A DNA stretch of 48,370 nt, taken from assembly GCA_002104905.1 (NCBI GenBank), contig MCFE01000666.1:1-48370 (forward strand). Reading direction: 5' to 3'. The notes under the pieces were generated by a model. The model was not told the DNA's origin and did no database searches. It saw only the letters and a program-made list of their open reading frames with translations. This DNA is from Basidiobolus meristosporus CBS 931.73 (taxonomy: Eukaryota; Basidiobolomycota; Basidiobolomycetes; Basidiobolales; Basidiobolaceae). Positions 21,594 through 31,930 of this stretch are shown here, piece by piece; the stretch's first letter is position 1; every line of letters starts with the position of its first letter. The position numbers and the translations under genes are program-made.

Positions 21594-21861
21594 CCAAATG
21601 TAATGGAATGTAAGTTAGTTTATAAAGACTCTGGTCTCTGATACCCAAGGCAATATGAGTATGATTTCAATCAGTGAACCTGCATCCAAAATTGCTGAAG
21701 CTGAAGCCAAGTCTTTCTGCTGTGGTCTTGCTTACAGATAGTGGGTTCTTGGCAACCTCTGTTACATAAAGTGCTTCTTTGGAGGTAAGTGTATGGCTCT
21801 CTTCATTGCTTCTAAGGCTTACTAGGATAGTTCCTTCTCCCACTGTATCAAGTGTTCTATT
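21594..21861 (-). pseudogene. Copia relict M2: protease segment
   Basis: Minus-strand translation over 21667-21909 gives NRTLDTVGEGTILVSLRSNEESHTL-like protease sequence. It is cut at 21861 by copy 3 and continues at 31566. Confidence 0.85.
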
Positions 21862-22208
21862 TGTTGTATAATTTGTAATTCCACCTAAATATTCACCTAA
21901 CTTGGTCACTTAGATCATTACCTTCAAATCTTAGAGAATAATGACCAAATTTCTTGTTGGGATTTACTTAGAATATTCTCACCAAAATACCAGCTACCCA
22001 GAACATGAAAATTCTCAAAGTTGTCCAAGCAGCGCAAGCTTTACACACATGTTCTTGGGACCTTCCAAAATCTATTCTATGTGTTTGTAATGCCAAGACC
22101 ATGCCAAAGTACAAATACTACTTTTACATTCAATAAATCATTAAGTGATAACCACATAATCTACTTGTTCTCCCAATCAATTCCAATATCTTCAAGACTC
22201 TTACAACA
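21862..22208 (+). repeat. 5' LTR of Copia copy 3
   Basis: 347 bp, TGTTGTATAATTTG to CTTACAACA, followed by the primer site GGTTATGAGCCC. Confidence 0.94.
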
Positions 22209-23857
22209 GGTTATGAGCCCCAAGCTGTCACTCTCTTCAATGTCTACTACTGCTATTACTGGAATTTTTCCCTCTGCTGAAAAGTTGGATGGATCTAACT
22301 ACCAAGTGTGGAAGGTGAAGATGAAGATGCGGCTAAAAAAAAGAGGCCTTTGGGATATTGTCATGGGAGAAGAATGCCCCCAAACAACATGGGAGAGGAA
22401 GCCTTAAAGTACCAGAAGAAAGAACAAAGTGCCTTTAACTGCATTTGCCTTAATGTTAAAGACAAATTACTAATTGAATGCTCAAGTGCAAAAACAGCAA
22501 AGAATGCCTGGAAGGCATTAGAAGACACCTACCAGTCATGTTCAGCTGCTAAGAGAAGTATCTGAGACAAAAATTCTTTACTACAAAGATGCTACCAGGA
22601 GAAGAAATGAAAAATCTTATTAACCAAACTACCCTGCTGGTGGATGAGATGGAATCTGTGGGCAAACCAACTACTGATGAGGCTGTGATAGTTACTACCC
22701 TGAATAGCCCAACAGACAGGTTTCAGGGCCTTCTATCAGCACTAGAGTCCAGAACTGAAGATTTGACCTTAAATTACATATATGGAAGGCTCCTGGATGA
22801 AGAGTTAAGAAAATCAAGCACCATTAAGAAGGAAGCAGAAAATGCTTTAATAAGCAATGATAACCAACAAAGGAGGTACCCAAGACCCTACAAAGTCAAC
22901 ATCAACCTGTTTTGCAAGTACTGCAAAAGGAAAGGACACACATCAGACTGGTGTATCAAAAAGCAAGATAATCAGCAAAAGAAGCCTGAATATGGAAATG
23001 CTGCAACAACTGAAGATATATTAATCATATTGACACTGTATATGACCACAAACAAGGATTTTCAGACATGGTACATTGAGTTGAGAGCATTGCAACACTT
23101 TACAAACTAAAAAGAACTTTTTACCCAATATCAAGAAATTCCAATTAAGAAGGTTTTCATGGGTGACAATAGAACACTTGATGCAGTGGGAGAAGGAACT
23201 ATCTAAGTACACCTAAGAAGCAGTGAAAGAAGCCATACACTGACCATAAAGAAGTACTCTATGAGCCAGAAATAGCTAAGAACCCACTATCTGTCAGCAA
23301 GGCCGCTGCAGAAGGACCCAGTTTCAGCTTTGACAATTTGGATGCAAGATCACTGATCAAAATGATGCCCATATTGCTTTGAGTATCAGGGATCAGAATC
23401 TATACAAGATGATATATATTCCATCATACTTAGAAGCCAATGTAAGTAACCTATATGCAGAACCACCAATACTCTGGCACAAAAGACTTGGACACATCAA
23501 ATTTGATTATTTGTGCAAAATGATCAAAGATTGGCTAATTTCCAGAGTAGAAATTGCTCTACCAGCTAGTTTGAGGCTCTATGAAGCCTGCATATATGGG
23601 AAACAAGCCAGACAACTGTTCAAGAGCTCGGGGCTAATCAACATTATGAAGAAATTAGATCTAGTTTACTCAGAACTGTGTGGACCTATGCAATATTTAT
23701 CCCTAGGTGGAATGAAGTATTTAAACACTTTTATTGATGATTATACAAAATAAATGAGTGTTTACTTCATGGGGAGAAAGGAAGAAGCTCTGTCTAAGTA
23801 TAGGGGCTCAAAGCCATGGTGGAGAGAGAAGCTGGTGAAAAAATCAAGAAAATACAC

Positions 23858-24625
23858 TGTGGTGGTGTATAGGTCCAATGGAGAGATACATCCAACACTT
23901 CTCAAGTGTTTTGTGTGTGGGGTGTTCACTGGGTGCAATTACCTCTGGCAAAAGCTTGCTAGGAATACTTGGGTTCTGTCTCTAAACTAATGTGAAGGGG
24001 AATAAAGCCACAAGCTTGTCAAGGGCAAACTATTGAGCTACAATCCCCAACCTAGTTGGTGTCTTAACAAAAGTATGTGCTGGGTTCAGCATCCTTTGAG
24101 ATGTCAATGTACTAATGCTTCCAAAGTCAAAACCACTGTAAACTCCACCAGTAGGGACTTGATAAAAATGCAGATGTGGTCAATAGTTACAAAGACAGAA
24201 AAGTATCTTTGCCTCTACAAGAGCAAACTTGGGAAAGAATCAAATATAATAAAGATACCTACTCTGAGTATTCCTCACAAGTGGTGCCTCCAAGGTCAGT
24301 TGGCTGTCAGCATGGTTTCCTGGGAGTGTCCTGTAGTCTGGGGTTGGAAGTTCAGGTAGCAGCAGGTAGCAGTGATCACACTAATCAATAAGTTGGAATA
24401 TTGATAAAAGGGATGATGATTTATTGTTGAGGGATAGCCTCCCTTATATACCTCTCTTACTGGCTAAGTGATTACTAATCATGATGTTCCAGAAGGTTCT
24501 GGATATCATTAGAAATCTTAATGACAGCAGAATGACCTAAGAATGCTCTAAGTAGGTGCCAGAAGGTTCTAAGAGGCACAGCACATCCAAACAATCAGGA
24601 ATCAGTATTCTGAAACCTGTGTATG
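23858..24625. mobile_element. Unclassified insertion replacing integrase core of copy 3
   Basis: About 770 bp with no similarity to Copia lies between AATACAC (23851-23857) and the point where the YGYRPSAEHL-coding sequence resumes at about 24626. Roughly 250-280 bp of integrase is missing, so this is insertion plus deletion. It starts TGTGGTGGTGT, has a TATATA word (24453-24460) and two AGAAGGTTCT words, and could be a solo LTR of another family. No target duplication is evident. Short open frames (24033-24391) resemble nothing recognised. Confidence 0.55.
24487..24503. promoter_or_regulatory. Heat-shock-element-like palindrome
   Basis: TTCCAGAAGGTTCTGGA contains three perfect alternating units (TTC, GAA, TTC) at the 2-bp spacing of a heat shock element, plus a partial fourth. 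A second GAAGGTTC lies at 24562-24569. Function is inferred from the consensus only. Confidence 0.45.
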
Positions 24626-26685
24626 GTATGGCTACAGATCAAGTGCAGAACATCTAAGAATATTTGGGTGTACAGCATATTCCAAGAAACTGCCTGGAAA
24701 TCAGTCAGAATTTGAGCCCAAAATTGTAAAATGCATATTTTTGGGTTACTGCAATGAGAGTAGAGCATACAGGCTCTACAATACCAAAGCAAAGAAGTTG
24801 ATCAAGTCCAGGGATGTATTATTTGATGCAAATCCAAAATCTCACAAAATATGACATCAGATGATGACAAAAAATTGATCTCAAGTCCACCCACTGTCAG
24901 TATTGAGTCAGAGCAAAACAATGAAAATTTTTTCACTCCAGTGGACTCTACAACCATGGTTCAGCCTGAAGCAGTGCCCAGGAACATCCTGGAAGTGATC
25001 ATTCCAGTATCAAATGCCTGGAGAATCAACTGGACAAGAAATAGCCCAAATTACCCTATCATTGAGGGTATAAACTTAGCCTATGCATATTCAGTCCATA
25101 TTGCTCAGCCACAGACTGTAAAAGAAGCCCTAAGTAGCCCTCAGATGAAGTTTTGGAGATCTGCAATTACTGAGGAATATCAGTCTCTGATGAAAAATCA
25201 AACTTGGGACTTTGTCAAATAACCAATCAGCCAAAAATCAATTGGATGCAGATGGGTCTTCAAGACAACATACAAGGCTGATGGTACAACTAAAAGCTAT
25301 AAAGCAAGACTTGTAGCCAAAGGATACTCTCAAACAAAAGGACTTGACCATACTGAGACTTTTGCACCAGTAGCCAAGTTTAATTCTATCAGAATAATAA
25401 TGGCTATTGCAGCCAAATATGAGTTTTTTACTCATCAAATGGATATAAAACTGCACTTTTGAATGGAGTACTTGATGAGGATGTGTATAAGAGCCTTCCT
25501 GATGGGTTTGCTGACCAAGATAACCCCATTTGGTCTGCAGGCTTAAAAAGTCACTATATGGCCTCAACCAATCACCAGGTGCCTGGAATTGCAAGATAGA
25601 TTCTTATTTGGGATCTTTGAGTTTCAAAAGGAGTAATGCTGACCAAAGTGTACACTAAAAGCCAGATAGAGCAAGTCCAGTTCTATTAGCTCTATATGTG
25701 GATGATCTTATTATAGCTGCCAATAATATAGCAACATTGGAAGAGACTAAATCCAGCCTATCTAAAGAGCTCAAGATGTCAGATCTAGGAGAACTCAGTT
25801 ACTATTTAGGGATAAAGTTATTCATACACATAGGTACCCAGACTATTACCCTAAGCCAATCCAAGTATATTGAAGATATACTAAAGAAGTACAAAATGGA
25901 AGACTGTAGACTGGTAGCTACCTCAATGGAGACAAACCTCAACTTGGTCAAAACTCAACCTAATAAAGAGAGCTTGGTGCCATCTGAAAGCCTTGACTTT
26001 CCTTGTCAATCTATGTTCAGCAGTTGGATGTATATCATGCTTCAAACATGTCCAGATATCTCATATTTAGTGGATATTGTCAGCCAGTATAATCAGCACT
26101 ATGGATCTGATCATATTACAGCAGTTAAGCGGATTTTTAGATACATAGAAGAAAGTGCTGGTATCTGCTTAAGATACACTTATAAGGATTCAGAACAGGA
26201 CTTTATGGGATACTCTGATGCTGATTGGGGACAAAATTTGGAAGACAGAAGATCCACCGCAGGATACACGTTTCTTTACTGTCAAGGAGCAATTTCACGG
26301 AACTCAAGAAAGCAACCAACTGTAGCACTTTCTACCACAGAGGAAGAGTATATGGCAGCCTGTGAGGCTACAAAAAAATTAGTGTGGCTATGAAAGCATT
26401 TTACAGATATAGGCCTCTATCAAAAAACGCCCATTACTTTATTTCAAGATAATCAAGGATCTATACAATTAGGTAGAAATCCACCTTTTCAAGCTATAAC
26501 TAAGCACATAGATATTAGACATCATTTCATACATGAAGCTATAGAGAATAACTTAGTTAGCTTAGTTTACTGTCCTTCATATGAAATGATTGCAGACATT
26601 TTACAAAACCATTAGCTAGAGACAAGTTTGGATATCTTAGGTCAAAATTAGGACTAGCCAGTATGAACATTTAGGTGAGTGGGAG

Positions 26686-26940
26686 TGTAGTGAAAGTTTG
26701 TAATTCCACCTAAATATTCACCTAACTTAGTTACTTAGATTATTACCTTCAGATCCTAGAGAATACTGACCAAATTCCTTGTTGGGATTTACTTGGAATA
26801 TTTTCACTAAAATACCAGGTACCCAAAACATGAAAATTCTCAAAGTTGTCCAAGCAGCCCCAAACTTGACACACATGCTCTTGGGACCTTTCTTAACCTA
26901 TCCTATGTGTTTGTAATGCCAAGACCATGTAAAAGTATAA
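26686..26940 (+). repeat. 3' LTR of Copia copy 3, left part
   Basis: 255 bp of the LTR up to the TATA region (GTATAA), where the Harbinger element begins. Preceded by the polypurine-like GAGTGGGAG. Confidence 0.93.
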
Positions 26941-27291
26941 AGACTTGTTCCATTGTACCGTGCCAAGGCATGCGGCATGATCCACGGTTGTAAAGAACAA
27001 TCAGGGGTGATAATAAAGCTACCAGAAGGCAGGATTGCTGTTGGACAATTTTGCACTATGAGGGACAATCTTGCACACTATGGCACAATCTGACACAATG
27101 AGGTTGGCACAGATGATTGCGCCAACTTGTAATGCTTGCATCACGTGCGTGATTGGATACAGCTATTATGGCAGGTAAAATCCGGTATTTGGATATGCTT
27201 CTTTATTGTAAGTGGATATAAATGTGTATCACACTATAAACTACACTGATACTTACCATTTTGGTTACCATCATTCCAATTGGACAGTATC

Positions 27292-28534
27292 TGTTGTGTT
27301 GTATTATGATTAGTTTGGGGCTTGGTCTACAATGTAGAGGCTAATCAACAATATACAACAACTTCCAGTATGCTAATACTGAAATAGTTTATTGGGAGTT
27401 TGATATACCAATAGAAGATATAGCTTTCACTAATTTCCTCAATCTTGGGCTCAAAATATACTGTAGGCAGTGTTTATCACTTCTACAGCAGTGTTCTGAC
27501 CTTCTGTCAACTAATGGGCTTATTTACTTTTATAGTAACTTTTCCTAATTTGGAAGTCACTTTCCTTTCTGAAAAAATATTTCCTAATATGGAAATTCTG
27601 AGCTCCCCTTTAACCTAAAGGGGTGTGTTGTAGAAGTCTCTAAAGGGGTCTTTAGACCTAAAGGGGTGTCTAAAGGGGTGTTTTTAGAGTAAAGGGGCTT
27701 CTTGTAGTGGTCTCTAAAGTGGACTTTACACTAAAGGGGTGCCTAAAGGGGCTTCTTTAGAGTAAAGGGGTTTCTTAAAGGGGTCTCTAAAGGGGTCTTT
27801 AGACTAAAGGGGTGTCTAAAGGGGTGTCTTCAGAGTAAAGGGGTTTCTTAGAGGGGACTTTTCCAACAGAAAAGTGGTAGTTTCTTGTAGAACTTAGATT
27901 GGATTCTTGTGAGCTTTGCAGTCTCTTTACTGATGTAGTACTGATCAAAGTCAGAATACTCCACAGTGCAAGTGATGCAGGGGAAGTCTTATAACCTTTA
28001 AACTTGTAATTGTAGTGTGGAGATTCTGGAAAGAGAGGCTCTCCCTTTATTTTTCAGCTGGGGAAGTCATATATATGAAAATCTTGAAGGATCAAAGTTT
28101 TTGGGCGATTGCGCAAGCAAAACACGTGATATGAAGCTAAAATTTTGCAGTGGCGCAGATCGGACATAGGCGCAGCACCTGTGAAAATTTCACGTGATTT
28201 GATTGGCTGGTTTGAAAGTTACATGCGATCAAAGTCACCATAGTAATCCTAGCAATAAGGCATAGTATATACAATAATTGGACTCTTTTGGTCATAACTC
28301 CTTAAGTACTGCTTCAAATGAGCTGTAATCTGAAACATGTATTGGCTACTACGTGTTCTGTATGACATAATATTCTTGGGTGGATTGCTTGTCAGGGTCT
28401 GGAGCATTTGTTCTTCAAAGTTGGAAATTCTTGATCTTTCACTTGTGTGTTACAATAGCAAAAAGCAAAATAAAGAAATGAGTGCAATATTGGTTTAGAG
28501 ATATTGTAGTAATGGAATACCTTCCATTACCACA
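27292..28534 (-). repeat. Gypsy solo LTR, copy B (1,243 bp)
   Basis: TGTTGTGTTG to CCATTACCACA with a perfect 4-bp duplication TATC (27288-27291 and 28535-28538), inside the left arm of Harbinger copy 1. Closely similar to copy A. The AAAGGGG array (27605-27858) has about 13 exact repeats versus ten in copy A. Confidence 0.94.
27605..27858. repeat. AAAGGGG motif array in Gypsy LTR copy B
   Basis: The longest of the three arrays: about 13 exact AAAGGGG words, headed by inverse CCCCTTTA and ended by GAGGGG. Extra units relative to copy A consist of AAAGGGGTGTCT-type blocks, indicating repeat expansion or contraction. Confidence 0.8.
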
Positions 28535-28930
28535 TATCTCAGTGATTAATTGGTCCAAAAGTATCCTGAAGCTGACAGCCCCCAATTGGCTCATTGACTA
28601 CTAAGCAAGCTACCTGATTTGCCATCAAATATCCCATTTTGCCCATTGAGCAAGTAAATCCTTGATCCTAGTGATTGGACAAGGTGTCAAAGCTAGCATG
28701 CAAGCAATTGGGTTGGTGCAAAACAAATCCAATAGCTGCACTGGTATTACAGATGATGTATATATATACAGGGTGTTTATTTATAGGGGTTCTGTCTCAA
28801 ATATGAGATGACCTTGATATTACTTATATTAAAGATTTGATGATTACTGATTTGCAATGGCTCGATTCAAATCGCAAAAAAAATGGGTTGTTGGGATCAT
28901 TACAAATAATAGCAATTCAAAGGGATTGCA

Positions 28931-30036
28931 TCATCTTCTCCTGAGTTTTTTTCTCACAGGGATTACTACTGAAGCATTTGGTAGTGACTCACTTTGCACA
29001 CCTATACTACTTCCTGGCTGACTATCATCTTGGCTACTTGTGTATTTGTAGTCAGTATTTTGCCTCCTAGTTGATGAGTGCAATGCTGCAGCTTGGCCGC
29101 GCTGAATTGCTCCAACTGAACTAACTGAACTGGCCTGGAGTGCCATGTGCTGATGCGTTCCTTTACTTGCCAAGGGCTCTGGTGGTTAAGGCACTTCACG
29201 TTGGTCATCATTAGTCAGTTCACCAGAAGTAACTTGCTGATGGTCAGGCAAAACGGCACGTGCAGGCGTGCCTTGACGCATTGAGATGGCCCTTGGCTGA
29301 GTTTGATGTGATGCTGCATGTTGACGCAACTTGGTCTGCTCCAATGGACTTGTGTCTAAATGAGCAGTTTGGCAAGTTCTGGTAGTTTTGCTCTGAAGCA
29401 CGCGCATTGATCCAATGCACGTTGACTCAATATGGGGCGCTCTGGTAAAGGGTGTTGGCGTAGTCTGGACTGACATGCACTGGTGCACTGTGGTTGCAGG
29501 AGATGGTAAAGAATCCAGCAAGGCATGCTGGCGCAATCTGGACAATGTTGGTTGCAGTCTGTATTCTTCCTCCTGAAGTTCACCATCTGATTCCTCAAGG
29601 TATTCACTTACCCTCTGTCTGATACTTTGGAGCTGTTGCCTGGATGAGTCCTGTGTATATTGCTCTTGGAAGCCACTTAGCACTACTAATATATCACGCA
29701 GTACATTAGTCATTTGAGGCAAAAACTCATTCAAAATCTTGCTGGTTCCCAAAGTTGAGGCACAAACAGATGCATCCGGCCTGTACTAAGCTTTCTACTC
29801 AAATTCTTCCATCTTTGTTGACTTTCTGTGGTATCTAGTTCTGCCAGATTAATCAGTAGTGCCCAAATATCTGTATGAAGGCTCATCATAGACACTTGGG
29901 CCATACTACAATCATTTGGCAAGAACTTGAACAGATCCAACATCAACTTTTCCGGTCTGGACCGCACTTGTGAGCTGGGGGATGGGTTTTGTCTGGGTTG
30001 TACTAAAGATGAGTTGAGGCTTGGTATGGGGACCAT
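28931..30036 (-). pseudogene. Harbinger copy 1, second ORF (putative DNA-binding partner)
   Basis: Three overlapping minus-strand frames form one broken gene. The N-terminal part (29731-30036) includes TTESQQRWKNLSRKL, suggestive of a Myb/trihelix-like helix. The middle (29186-29752) is Q- and E-rich with a probable coiled-coil stretch around QQLQSIRQRVSEYLEESDGELQ-like sequence. The C-terminus ends in a basic RKKLRRR tail resembling a nuclear localisation signal. PIF/Harbinger elements usually encode a Myb/SANT-like protein that guides the transposase to the nucleus and DNA; this assignment rests on position and weak motifs. A frameshift at about 29740 and stops near 29180 inactivate it. Confidence 0.6.
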
Positions 30037-30395
30037 AGCAACGGATTTGGATACTTATACAGCAGTATATTGGCATCAACCTGGTCTTATATGAAATATA
30101 TATGAAAACTAATGTGATTGTTGAATTTTCCATTTATTATGCATGATGCATCTTGGATTGCGTTGACATGGATCAGATCACATCAATTGCAGATTTCCTA
30201 TTTGATTACAGACCTATGAGTAAAGCATCAATAAAAGTACCAAGGCACTGTTTGCGGATGATTTTTGCGACACAATGATGGGATACATGGTAATTGATGG
30301 AGATTTAATCATAATGCATTAAAAATCTGATAAATAACACGTATTGTGCCGAATTGATTCAAACCACATCCATACAATCATTCACCAATTTTGAT

Positions 30396-31280
30396 ATGAG
30401 TTACTCATCTGAATGGTCTTTTCTCATCAATCCCATCACTACCATTGGATTTCCTTTTGACACACTAGAGGAGATCTATTCCAAGTACTGTGGACCATCA
30501 ACCCCAATCTACTCAAGGAGATCCCTTGTTAAGCTTCTCTGCTATTACAAGAACAAATGCCCCACAAGGTTTCATCCCACCATCCATGGCAACAAAAGTC
30601 CTAGAAGCTTTCATTCCCAGCTGACAGCAATGGAGAACCACCTTGCAGAGTGTATGAATGACTTGGAGTAAGCTTGGAAAACTAGGTTCAGAAGCTCCAA
30701 TAGACTTCCATATCCCAGAGTGTTCAGCAACAGGTTCCATATAAGGAGTATTTTGGATACCTTCCCCGTGAGGATTAACAGACCTTCTAGAGGGCAGAGG
30801 CACTTTTATTCTGGCAAGTACAAGGCACACTGTGTGAAGCTTCAAGCACTGTCTGACATTGAGGGTAAAATCATCTGGTTTAGTGGGCCATTTGCTGGAA
30901 GTAGGCATGACAAAGCACTCTGGCTAGAGAATCATCCTGAATTCAGTTGAGGGGAGAAATGAATGGCAGACTTAGCCTATATAGGAGAGGATTGTCACAG
31001 ATTAGGATGTATTACAGCTTATAGGAAGCCAATGAATGGTGTGCTTATCAGGAAGCAGAAGCTCTACAATGAGATATTTAATCATTTCAGAGTGAGGGTA
31101 GAGCACACATTTGGATATCTGAAGAGATTCAGCATATTGGCAGGTAACTACAGAGGAAAGTCATATATAGAAGAAAACAGCAGTATAGGTAAAATAGTTA
31201 AGATACTTATTAAGGCACAGTATGCTCATACAAGAAGGCATCCACTGAGAGAAATGTGTCTGGAGCATTATGAAGAGTAA
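30396..31280 (+). pseudogene. Harbinger transposase (DDE type), three in-frame stops
   Basis: One frame from ATG 30396 (MSYSSEWSF, the start shared with the other copies) to TAA 31280, interrupted only by TAA at 30669, TGA at 30948 and TGA at 30960, with no frameshift. Catalytic residues are visible: D at codon 30756 (SILDTFPVRINRP), D at 30909 (GSRHDKALW) and E at 31101 (VRVEHTFGYLK), plus the ADLAYIG block. This is the layout of PIF/Harbinger DDE_4 transposases. About 294 codons is short for the family; the start could lie upstream, since the frame stays open to 30354. The homologous region of copy 2 has sense codons at all three stops, so they are ordinary decay. Confidence 0.88.
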
Positions 31281-31374
31281 ATAAAGCAAGTAAAGCACTA
31301 TTCTGAGCAACATAAATAAGATTGAGTAAAATTACCATTAACTGTATCATACCACTGGCATCATGGTAGAAATT

Positions 31375-31447
31375 ATAGTGCCAGATAGTGCTGTAGGGAA
31401 CCAGATTGATCTGGCACTATAAACAGGCTGGCACTATGTGGCACTAT
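31375..31447. repeat. Subterminal TGGCACTAT repeats of Harbinger
   Basis: Four exact copies of TGGCACTAT (first inverted: 31375-31383; then 31412-31420, 31429-31437, 31439-31447) lie just inside the right inverted repeat. Short clustered subterminal words are the usual form of transposase or partner binding sites. The same word recurs in both arms of the foldback element at 36529-37262. Confidence 0.65.
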
Positions 31448-31463
31448 CCAACGGAACAAGTCT

Positions 31464-31560
31464 TAAATATTACTTTTACATTCAATAAATCATTAAGTGA
31501 ATACCACATAATCTACTTGTCCTCCCAATCACTTCCAATATCTCCAAGACTCTTAAAGCA
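31464..31560 (+). repeat. 3' LTR of Copia copy 3, right part
   Basis: The LTR resumes with TAAATATTACTTTTAC after the Harbinger. Together with 26686-26940, minus the 3-bp duplication, it totals 349 bp. Its end has decayed to CTTAAAGCA, followed by CTATT. Confidence 0.93.
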
Positions 31561-31565
31561 CTATT

Positions 31566-31930
31566 GACCCCATGGAAACCTTCTTAATTAGATTTTCATG
31601 ATATTGAGTAAGAAGTCTTTTTGGTCTGTATAGTGCTAAGATGCTCCAGAGTCAATGTGGCATGTCTGATAATCCTTGTTTGTAGCCATATTGAGTGCAG
31701 ATTGGAATAGTCTATATTCTGTTGTTGCAGCATTTCCATATTTGGGCTTCTTGTGTTAATTTTTAGCACTGGTCTAATGTGTGTCCTTTCCTTTTGCAGT
31801 AGTTGCAAAACAGGTTTCTATAACCTTAAAGGGCCTTTGGTGCCTCCTTTGCTGGTAATCATTGATTATTAAAGCATTTTCTTCTTCCTTCTTATTAGCA
31901 CTAGATTTTGTTAATACTTCATCCAGGAGC
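31566..31930 (-). pseudogene. Copia relict M2: protease to gag
   Basis: Minus-strand remnants of the protease start (DSG region decayed), the CCHC knuckle (about 31790-31815) and the gag segment before it. The alignment stops at CCAGGAGC, where a new sequence starting TGTCATGATC begins. The rest of gag and the 5' LTR are not seen further right. Confidence 0.82.

Larger units (their letters stand above)
22240..26674 (+). pseudogene. Copia Gag-Pol, copy 3, many lesions
   Basis: Starts with MSTTAITGIFPSAEKLDGSN as in the intact copy. Gag breaks near 22375 and 22555. The CCHC knuckle (CKYCKRKGHTSDWC) survives, but the protease active site is lost (IELRALQHF, then a stop at about 23110). The HHCC/integrase start is readable (23379-23753) and ends at a TAA by 23753. 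The integrase core is replaced by a foreign segment (23858-24625). The linker is open at 24851-25222. RT is frameshifted near 25450. Distal RT and RNase H (DDLIIAANN and GYSDADW) are open at 25698-26393 until a TGA. Not functional. Confidence 0.93.
26941..31463 (+). mobile_element. PIF/Harbinger DNA transposon, copy 1
   Basis: 4,523 bp including a Gypsy solo LTR (about 3.28 kb without it). The ends are inverted repeats AGACTTGTTCCATTG and, read inward from the right, AGACTTGTTCCGTTG. The flanks carry the 3-bp duplication TAA (26938-26940 and 31464-31466), typical of PIF/Harbinger. It landed in the TATA box of the copy 3 LTR. It holds two divergent genes: a second ORF on the minus strand and a DDE transposase on the plus strand. 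Both are broken. Confidence 0.95.
21862..31560 (+). mobile_element. Copia copy 3, degenerate, carrying a Harbinger insertion
   Basis: The 5' LTR at 21862-22208 and a split 3' LTR (26686-26940 plus 31464-31560) are bounded by a perfect CTATT duplication (21857-21861 and 31561-31565) inside M2. Removing the Harbinger leaves about 5.2 kb, longer than the family because an unrelated 0.77-kb segment replaces part of integrase. The coding region is heavily mutated, so this copy is older than copies 1 and 2. Confidence 0.95.
10739..31930 (-). mobile_element. Copia relict M2, host of two large nested blocks
   Basis: A minus-strand Copia remnant in three pieces that read in order: early RT/linker/integrase (10739-12028), protease (21594-21861) and protease to gag (31566-31930). 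Between them lie the M4 block and Copia copy 3. Its 3' part (rest of RT, RNase H, LTR) is lost at the M1 junction. Its gag end is cut at 31930 by the start of another LTR-like element. Removing the inserts rejoins homologous sequence at each boundary. Confidence 0.85.

Noticed and set aside
24033-24391. Open frames of 71-108 codons in the unclassified insertion.
   Set aside because: Overlapping frames with no motif, in a segment that looks non-coding and promoter-like.
30513-30908. 131-codon minus-strand frame within the Harbinger transposase.
   Set aside because: It is antisense to the DDE domain, and its counterpart in copy 2 is a mirror shadow.
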